This document shows, piece by piece, positions 31,979 through 38,297 of a stretch of 38,297 bases of DNA. The notes beneath the pieces were generated by a model. That model was not told the origin of the DNA, ran no database searches, and worked only from the letters and a program-made list of their open reading frames with translations. A program made the translations under genes and the position numbers. The stretch is from Phaeoceros laevis (taxonomy: Eukaryota; Anthocerotophyta; Anthocerotopsida; Notothyladales), in contig JBNGIQ010009407.1 in the NCBI GenBank assembly GCA_049999765.1, positions 74,966 to 113,262 of the forward strand, in the 5' to 3' direction. Positions within the stretch are counted from its first letter, which is position 1, and the number at the start of each line of letters is the position of its first letter.

Positions 31979-34936
31979 TCAAGCAAGCAGTCGTGTATCA
32001 GCATTTCCTGTTCTCGCCTTGGAGACCAGCTGTTCCAGCCTTACACTGATGGCTTCACTGTATGAATGCTTGTTGTCCCCCACTCCGAAGGTGTGTACCA
32101 CTCCCCCAATGTCAGTCCACCAGCTCTGGCCTGGCTCCTTCCATGCCATGGATATTTTCCTCCTTGTCTGCATGTCCTTCGCATCCTCCCACATCTCAGC
32201 ATCCGCATATATGTTGGACATTAAGACGTAGGAAGAAGCAGCCTTTTCATCTATACTCACTGCAAACTCAAAAGCCTGTCGCCCGATCTCAACGTTCTTC
32301 CACTTCCGACAAGCACCTAACAGGGTGACCCACACCACGTCATCAGGCCGGAAAGGCATGGTCTTTGCCATCGATAGCGCTTCATCCAAATGACCTGCAC
32401 GGCCTAGAAGATCCATCATACATGTGTAGTGCTCGATGGTTGGAGTGACCTTATAGTCTGACCTCATGGTCTTGAAATACTGTCGGCCTTTGTCCACAAG
32501 ACCCACGTGACTGCACACTGTGAGCACACTAATAAAGGTGATGCTATCCGGTTCTACGCCCTCCAACCTCATCCTGCCAAGCAAGTCTAACACAACCTCA
32601 CTATCTCCTTGGTGGGTATAGCCGGCCATTAGTGCATTCCATGCTTCAGTGTTCCTTTCAGGCAATGAATCAAACACCTGCTGTGAATCCAACATGCTCC
32701 CACACTTTGCGTACATGTTTACCAAGCCAGCTCCCACAACCACATCAGCTTGCAATCCACGTTGTTCAATCTGCCCATGGAGGCGCTTTCCCATGGGCAA
32801 ATCTGCCACAGTTGCACACGCCTGCAGGAGGCCCACAAATGTCACAGCGTCTGGAAGAGTCATGCCTTCTTGCTGCATAGTACTGAAAAGACTAAGGGCT
32901 TCCTGACCCATCCCCTGCTGGGCATAACCTGCAATCATCACGTTCCATACCACCACATTTCTCTGCGAAAGTCGGTCAAACACCCTGAGAGCATTCCCTA
33001 TGCTACCACACTTTACATACATATTTACCAAGCTGCCTGCAACAACCGTATCATCTTGCAGACCATGTCCTGCAATCTGTGAATGGAGCACCTGTCCCTG
33101 ATGCAGAGCCGCCACACCAACGATTGCACATGCCTGCAGCAAACATACAAATGTGAAAGAGTCCGGTCGAGCTTCTTGTTGCATACTATTGTACAGACTC
33201 AGGGCTTCCTGACCCATTCCCTGCTGGGCATAGCCTGAAAGAATTGCATTCCAGGTCACCACATTCCTGTGTGGAAGTCTATCAAACACTTCACGGGCAT
33301 CTACTATGCTACTGCACTTTGCATACATGTTCACCAAGCTGCCGCCTAGAACCACATCATCTTGCAGTCCTCGTTCTTCAATCTGTGCATGCAGCTGCTT
33401 CCCCTGATGAAGAGCTACTAAACCTACACTTGCGCATGCCTGGAGAAGGCAGATAAATGTGACAGAATTGGGAGGAGCAATGCCTTCTTGTAGCATACTG
33501 CTGTACAGACTAAGGGCTTCCTGACCCATGTCCTGCTGAGAATAACCAGCAATTATGGAGGTCCACGTCACCACATTTTTGCGTGGAAGTCTGTCAAACA
33601 CTCTGCGAGCATCCTCAATGCTACCGCACTTTGCATACATGTTAACCAAGCTGCCACCCAGAATGACATCCTCTTGTAGTCCTCGTTCTTCAATCTCTGA
33701 ATGTAACTGCTTTCCCTCGTGCAGAGCTGTAACTCCGATGCTGGAACATGCCTGCAGGAGGCAAACAAAAGTGACAGAACCAGGCCGAGTGAGACCTTCC
33801 TGCTGCATACTTTTGTAAAGGCTAAGGGCTTCCTGACCCATTTCATGCTGGGCATAACCTGCGATCATAGCATTCCAAGTAACCACATCTTTTTGAGGAA
33901 GTTTATCAAACACTCTGCGAGCATCTTCAAAGCTCCCGCATTTCGCATACATATCAACCAGGCAGTTTTGAACGAATATATCTGGCCTCCCTGGAGTTGC
34001 AAGAATATGAGCATGGACATCCTTGCCTGCAGCTAGATCTCCCGCAGTGGCACAAGCTTTAAGAACAGCTAAGAAAATTGGGCTGTCCGGCTTAACTGTT
34101 GATTCAAGCATCTGCTGATACAGTCGTATAGCCTGTGCAGCCTTGCCATGTTTAGCATATGCGGAGATAATGCTAGCCCAGTTGTAGGCGTCTGGTGGAG
34201 ACACCTTGGTAAAGACACCCATAGCTTCTTGCAAACTCCCATCTGAAGCATACAGACCAATGAGGTGGGTGGCCAAGAATGCGTCTCCTTCATAGCCACT
34301 TTGGACAGTAAGAGCATGAATTCGCCTGCCCAGACCTAGGTCCTTGTGTGCAGTGCACTTCTTCAGGACCCGATAGAAGAGATAGCTGGGTATATGGCAT
34401 CCTCGCTGCACCAGAAGGTTGAATGCATCCACAGCCTCATTGATCAGTCCATTCTCACATAGATTTCTGCAAATGTTAACCTCCAAATCCACCTCTTCCG
34501 CAACGCCAAGAGCCCCTCGAACTGAGGCAGAAGCAGAATCTGGAGGCCTCCTCAATCTGGAGTCCAAATTGGCTAGCTCTGAGTCCACCCAAGCAGGCTT
34601 GTGCCGGTTGTCTACCCACAAAGCGACCTTGGACCTTTTGTGCCTAAAATCAGGATGTCGGGGAGACCTCTTGCTCCGCCTATTGTCCCACCACTGCGAC
34701 GGGTTTAAGAAAAAATCTTGCCATAGAACCTCCTGCAGCTCTTGCGGAAGCATTCCTTCATCTCCACCTGCTGCCTGGCTTTGCCAACACACTCCGCTGA
34801 TAGGTGCCAGACGCCTTTCGAATCCACAAGTCTCAGGAAGTCCTCGCTTGAAGTGATGCCTGCTCTTTTGTTCCGAGATAAGTGGTGATTCGAGCAAGTC
34901 ATTTGTGATGTGCCGATAAACCCGAAAATTTTTCAT
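31979..34936 (-). CDS. PLS-class PPR protein with E-type C terminus, no DYW domain
   Basis: Likely organellar RNA-binding protein of the editing-factor type. It is intronless, 985 residues from the ATG at 34936. Six YAKCG-type modules are visible (YASDGSLQEAMGVF, MYAKCGSFEDARRVF and relatives), each about 105 residues and strongly alike (YAQQGMGQEALSLYNSMQQE). An E domain follows (TIEHYTCMMDLLGRAGHLDE, VWVTLLGACRKWKNVEIGRQ, SYVLMSNIYADAEMWED), then an E2-like end (WKEPGQSWWTDIGGVVHTFG). There is no DYW deaminase, so editing would need a partner in trans. The first 60 residues are not conserved in the sister gene and begin inside a PPR relic. An ATG at 34753 (MLPQELQEVLWQDF) may be the ancestral start. 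No clear targeting peptide was identified. Confidence 0.88.
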   Translation of the reverse strand: MKNFRVYRHITNDLLESPLISEQKSRHHFKRGLPETCGFERRLAPISGVCWQSQAAGGDEGMLPQELQEVLWQDFFLNPSQWWDNRRSKRSPRHPDFRHKRSKVALWVDNRHKPAWVDSELANLDSRLRRPPDSASASVRGALGVAEEVDLEVNICRNLCENGLINEAVDAFNLLVQRGCHIPSYLFYRVLKKCTAHKDLGLGRRIHALTVQSGYEGDAFLATHLIGLYASDGSLQEAMGVFTKVSPPDAYNWASIISAYAKHGKAAQAIRLYQQMLESTVKPDSPIFLAVLKACATAGDLAAGKDVHAHILATPGRPDIFVQNCLVDMYAKCGSFEDARRVFDKLPQKDVVTWNAMIAGYAQHEMGQEALSLYKSMQQEGLTRPGSVTFVCLLQACSSIGVTALHEGKQLHSEIEERGLQEDVILGGSLVNMYAKCGSIEDARRVFDRLPRKNVVTWTSIIAGYSQQDMGQEALSLYSSMLQEGIAPPNSVTFICLLQACASVGLVALHQGKQLHAQIEERGLQDDVVLGGSLVNMYAKCSSIVDAREVFDRLPHRNVVTWNAILSGYAQQGMGQEALSLYNSMQQEARPDSFTFVCLLQACAIVGVAALHQGQVLHSQIAGHGLQDDTVVAGSLVNMYVKCGSIGNALRVFDRLSQRNVVVWNVMIAGYAQQGMGQEALSLFSTMQQEGMTLPDAVTFVGLLQACATVADLPMGKRLHGQIEQRGLQADVVVGAGLVNMYAKCGSMLDSQQVFDSLPERNTEAWNALMAGYTHQGDSEVVLDLLGRMRLEGVEPDSITFISVLTVCSHVGLVDKGRQYFKTMRSDYKVTPTIEHYTCMMDLLGRAGHLDEALSMAKTMPFRPDDVVWVTLLGACRKWKNVEIGRQAFEFAVSIDEKAASSYVLMSNIYADAEMWEDAKDMQTRRKISMAWKEPGQSWWTDIGGVVHTFGVGDNKHSYSEAISVRLEQLVSKARTGNADTRLLA

Positions 34937-35210
34937 CTACACTCACTGGCAGACTCAGAGGCCTGTCGTCGAATCTCGACATTACTCCATTCTTACAAGC
35001 AACTAACAGAATGAGCCACACTGTTCCATCGGCAGGGAAGGGCATGGACTTGCCAATCCGCAGAGCCTCGTCCAGATGACCTGCACGTCCTAGCAGATCA
35101 GTCAATCATTCACGAGTGGTGTTCAAAGGTTAGTGGAATGCCATAATCTGCTACAGGGTGCTCACTGTCTGCTTGCAAGACCCGTGCTTTGCTTGTCTAC
35201 AAGACCCATT
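34924..35210 (-). pseudogene. PPR gene relic (E-domain fragment)
   Basis: On the - strand from about 35210, pieces match the C-terminal part of the two PPR genes: a GGGTCTTGTAGACAA block, then a DYGIP...FEHHS stretch interrupted by TGA stops, then DLLGRAGHLDEALRIGKSMP, FPADGTVWLILLVACKNG and VSVDEKFSG. Several frameshifts and stops break it. Its last codons overlap the ATG region of the gene at 31979-34936, so that gene's present 5' end is partly built from this relic. Confidence 0.8.
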
Positions 35211-35563
35211 TCACAATAAGAATCCCTGGACTTGCTGATTTCGTGCTGCAGACTGGGAACGTTTTGGGTAAGGGGTTGTGCAACCTACGATCTGAATTAG
35301 ATAGTCCAAAATATGGCCATTTCACAAGCGCATCGACCGCCTCATACTTTCTCTTCCACTGAAGCTACATTCCAGCCCTGATAGGAAGGGCGAGTATCGA
35401 CACCCTACAAAAAAAAATCTCACTTTGCGGAGAAACATGATATTACGCAGTGAAGGCCCAAGGGGAATCTAGAATTGACCTACAGCTACTACGTCGAATG
35501 TTCAACAGGTGACAATCTAAGGCTCCCCCACGAGCTCTTCACGCCTCAAACAAATTACTGCTC
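35211..35563. other. intergenic, eL30 3' side
   Basis: No gene was recognised. The right part should hold the eL30 3' UTR. An A-run lies at about 35407-35416. Confidence 0.4.
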
Positions 35564-36319
35564 TCATTCTGCTGGCATCGTCCTGATGATATCCGAATCG
35601 CCTGCATCCCAGTCAAATTGTCAGCACTTTGAAGGTCACTGCGGCCGGCCAGAAGAGCCACCATCCCCGCCCAAGTACGAACGAAAAGATGAGTGCCATA
35701 AAACTGCATACCTGGGTCAGTGATACTCAAGCAGCAAACCCTGTAGTACTTCCCGCAGGCAGTACCGAGGTCAACATTGTCTGCGCAACCCACCAGACCA
35801 TATCAGCCTACAAACACTCAGATCTCCTGCCATTCCATCACTGCCCCAAAGACACTTCGAAGATACTACTTACTCCCACTGTAATGGTGGACGCCGGTCT
35901 TCGACAGCATAGCGTAGTACTCTATCTCTGATTTCCTCAGAGGTGGACAATTGTTGGAGATGATAACAAGCTTGCCTGCAGGACAAGCAGGCTCACAAAG
36001 ATAAGAGAGACACTCCTGCCACCATCCTCCGAAACCCATGCCACTCTAAGTACCACCTGGAACCAGAAAATCGTGCAGCCTCACCCTTTCCACTACGCAA
36101 CGACTTCAAGGTTGTCTTGTAGCCTAGGGTGAACTTGCCGCTCTTCATAACAAGCTGCAGCCTGTTGTTGATGCTCTCCTGGGCCTTTTTCTGTTTCAAC
36201 ATCCATCAGACAGCAAGACCTAGTCAGCTTCTCGCACCCCTCACCGTGTCGGCTGCCCGAATACTTTTACGCCCGAGCAACGGAGCAGCATGACTTACAG
36301 TCTTCTTGGCGGCCACCAT
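35564..36319 (-). CDS. RPL30: 60S ribosomal protein eL30
   Basis: Cytosolic large-subunit ribosomal protein with the L7Ae-like RNA-binding fold. Exons in coding order: 36319-36299, 36190-36085, 35975-35874, 35780-35712, 35601-35564. Phases agree and the product is 111 residues, the normal length. The first exon encodes only MVAAKKT. Diagnostic stretches follow: [92 protein letters not shown] and DIIRTMPAE. All introns use GT-AG. A telo-box lies about 120 bases upstream of the ATG, as in many plant ribosomal-protein genes, and suggests growth-linked control. The gene looks intact and should be highly expressed. Confidence 0.97.
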
Positions 36320-36435
36320 CTTGTCCTAACGCAGCTGTCTCGGGGCAGGCCCTCAAGGTACCGGAGGTGCGCCTGAAGCTCGCAAGGGGTACGTGAGAAA
36401 GACCTAGAATTTGAAGCCACAAGCCTGAAATCCCT

Positions 36436-36444
36436 AAACCCTAG
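36436..36444. promoter_or_regulatory. telo-box (AAACCCTAG) upstream of eL30
   Basis: AAACCCTAG on the + strand reads CTAGGGTTT on the eL30 strand, 117-125 bases upstream of its ATG. Telo-boxes are a known element of plant translation-machinery promoters. The assignment rests on motif and position only. Confidence 0.7.
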
Positions 36445-37678
36445 TTGCATCTGTTCCCGACTTAGCCAGGCGCTACTTTACTTTCACCACCTCATCGGTT
36501 CAGTCGCTGGTCTTTACTTAATCTAAGCACGATCAACGAACCTCCCCTTCCTCCTCAGCTGCTTGATCCATGTCGCGCTCGCGCTCTCACTCGCCTTGCA
36601 ATTGGTGATAGAAAGGCGCGTTATAGGTTTCTTGTGCGTACTGCAGACTGGAATGACTGAATTTGCAACTACATGCCGGTACCGCCAAGACAGATAGGTG
36701 TCTCCAAAGGTGCCTGCAGGCCTGCCTTCGTCCTAGGTATGCATACCTGTTTTGAAGAGCAGCAATTTTAGGAGGGTCGGGACATACACCCCTGGCAGTG
36801 CACTGGTGCAAGGGTCATGCATGTTTGAGAGCATACACAACGGTGCAAGCTTTTCTCCGAAATGGTTGCAACTACTTGATTCCTACAACTGGGCTTCCAT
36901 CATACTTGCTAGGTCTCATCTGCTGGAGTACTGACCTAAAGTTGCGAGGTCCCCCACCTTGACTGAGCATTGCAGTAAACCGTTGCCAATCAACCAGTAT
37001 TGAGCTATCCACTACTAAAGTTCCGTGCATCATGTCCACCCACACCCACAATTGATCCTCTGCGTCAAGTTTATAAAGAGACCACATATATGTTGTATCA
37101 GATAGAGACTTCAGATTTTGTTCAAGCATGTCACTAATTAATTTCTTGGCCGCTAAATATTTGCATCAGGACAAGCTTAGAAGATCCTTTGAACCTTGTA
37201 GCTTTGTGTGTACATAGGAAAGCACACGCACTGCTGGTTTTCAGACCAGGATATACCATCTGGAATCCCTTTGAACAGGGCAACAATCTTGATGCATATA
37301 CCAAATTTACTGGGCAACCTCCTGAGAAGACAAAAACAGGCTAGCCATCCATCGGCCTGATGACAAAAAAACTGGTACCAACGTCGAGATCCGATGGTTC
37401 AATAGCTACTTGTAAGTTCAATCTTCCAGCGCAGCAGCTCAGCTCACTCCATTGCCTACAGGGCCGCTATACTAATAAGACCCTACGCCAGACGGGTCCC
37501 CAAACCTCATAATTGGCCCCAAAAACTAAAACCCGGGCTACCGTACCAACTTGCGATCAGATTAGCTACTCTTCCAACTGTGGTCAGGGAGGGTAGCCTA
37601 GCCCTGCCCTTGGGTTCGTGCCGTGGCTAACGTGAAAACAAGTTTAGCCTCACACCCACAGGAGGCACTCCGAAGCTG
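36445..37678. other. unassigned sequence with a possible PPR trace
   Basis: No intact gene was recognised. A + strand stretch near 36877-36910 reads DSYNWASIILA, like the AYNWASII block of the PPR genes, and shares CCTACAACTGGGCT with them. A - strand frame of 85 codons (37129-36872, containing LYKLDAEDQLWVWVDMMHG) is open but unassigned. Confidence 0.35.
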
Positions 37679-37928
37679 CTTTCTGGCACTTGGCTCTTGT
37701 TTCAAGGTATATAGAGATTTGACTATGTGCAAGCTCTGCTGCTGCTGCTGCTGGCTCTTTACTTTCTGGCACTTTCCTCTTGTTTTGAACAAGGTATATA
37801 GAGATTAGACTGTGTGGAAACTCTACTGCTGCTGCTGGCTCTTTGCTTTCTGTTACTTGCTCTTATTTCAAGGGATACAGAGATTGGACTATAGTCCAGA
37901 GAGCTTAAGCTCTGCTGCTGCTCTTGCT
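37679..37928. repeat. minisatellite, three copies of about 84 bp with CTG runs
   Basis: Copies start at 37679, 37762 and 37846. Each begins CTTTCTG and carries CTTGTTTCAAGGTATATAGAGATT or a close variant, then a (CTG)3-5 run. The copies differ by substitutions and small indels. No coding role was seen. Confidence 0.85.
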
Positions 37929-38297
37929 TTCTTTAGTACAATAATATGCAAATAGCGCTGGCCATCGGCCTGATAAAGAAGTCGCTACTGGCTAGCCAGC
38001 TAGCTCGTGAACTTGATCATCTCCCAGCGCGCAGCGCAGCTCATGAATCCGGCTTTCTATGAGGTCCCTGCTAAGAGCTGCCGCAGGCAAACCGCCTAAT
38101 GTTGAATCAACATACTACGCCCCAAACTCTCTACAGCTATCGTAAAAACAATTTTAACCTTTCCATCCGCACACACACAAACACTGACGATGAGATTGTG
38201 TGCTCGCGATCGCGCGCGGCCATCCACAGTCTCATGGCTTATTATGAGCTGTCGAACCCAAGTCCCACCCGTCGCTAACTTCAACACCTCCAACATT
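37929..38297. other. no gene recognised
   Basis: A purine/pyrimidine-mixed stretch with an ACACACACAAAC run near 38170 and a CG-rich GCGATCGCGCGCGG patch near 38206. No ORF, RNA or repeat beyond these was recognised. Confidence 0.4.

Noticed and set aside
32649-33818. Several + strand frames opposite the PPR genes with Cys/Met-rich content
   Set aside because: They repeat with the PPR module period and are antisense shadows of the repeats.

Overview
This window looks like nuclear DNA from a land plant with a fairly compact genome. It holds multi-exon genes with GT-AG introns of about 60 to 250 bases, a BIM-type bHLH factor, an RPW8-type NLR, type II prohibitin, SDE2, an SR-protein kinase, ribosomal protein eL30, F-box genes and a tandem array of PLS/E-class PPR genes. 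The PPR style and the short intergenic distances suggest a bryophyte or another seed-free plant. That placement is an inference; I cannot name the species. Four runs of N mark a draft assembly.

Layout, left to right. Positions 1-1100 hold no gene I can support. A BIM-like bHLH gene lies on the + strand (1717-5038, 11 exons), with a probable leader intron just upstream and one GC-AG intron inside the bHLH domain. Positions 5039-7610 hold its 3' region and unassigned sequence. An RPW8-NB-ARC-LRR gene of eight exons is on the - strand (7611-11798). SDE2 is a single coding exon on the - strand (13109-14365). Its 5' end and promoter appear twice around N gaps (14156-15932), which I read mainly as an assembly artefact. 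Positions 15970-18050 are repeat-rich: a cluster of near-palindromes, two hairpins, and an AT-rich segment present in two diverged copies.

An SRPK-family kinase (19430-21440, four exons) and a type II prohibitin (22220-23689, five exons) follow on the - strand. Next come a decayed F-box-associated fragment on the + strand (about 25306-26250) and an F-box gene on the - strand (26380-27726). Two PPR genes on the - strand (29057-31261 and 31979-34936) and a third PPR relic (about 34924-35210) form a tandem array with gain, loss and decay of repeat modules. eL30 on the - strand (35564-36319, five exons) has a telo-box upstream. The last 1.9 kb has a three-copy minisatellite and no clear gene.

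The genes do not form a pathway. Most are unrelated housekeeping genes (splicing, ribosome, mitochondrial inner membrane), set among fast-evolving families (NLR, F-box, PPR). I found no convincing new biological system. The most useful observations concern gene structure: the GC-AG intron, overlapping upstream ORFs, PPR module turnover, and the gap-associated duplication. All exon joins were made by hand from splice signals, phase and family similarity, without transcript data.
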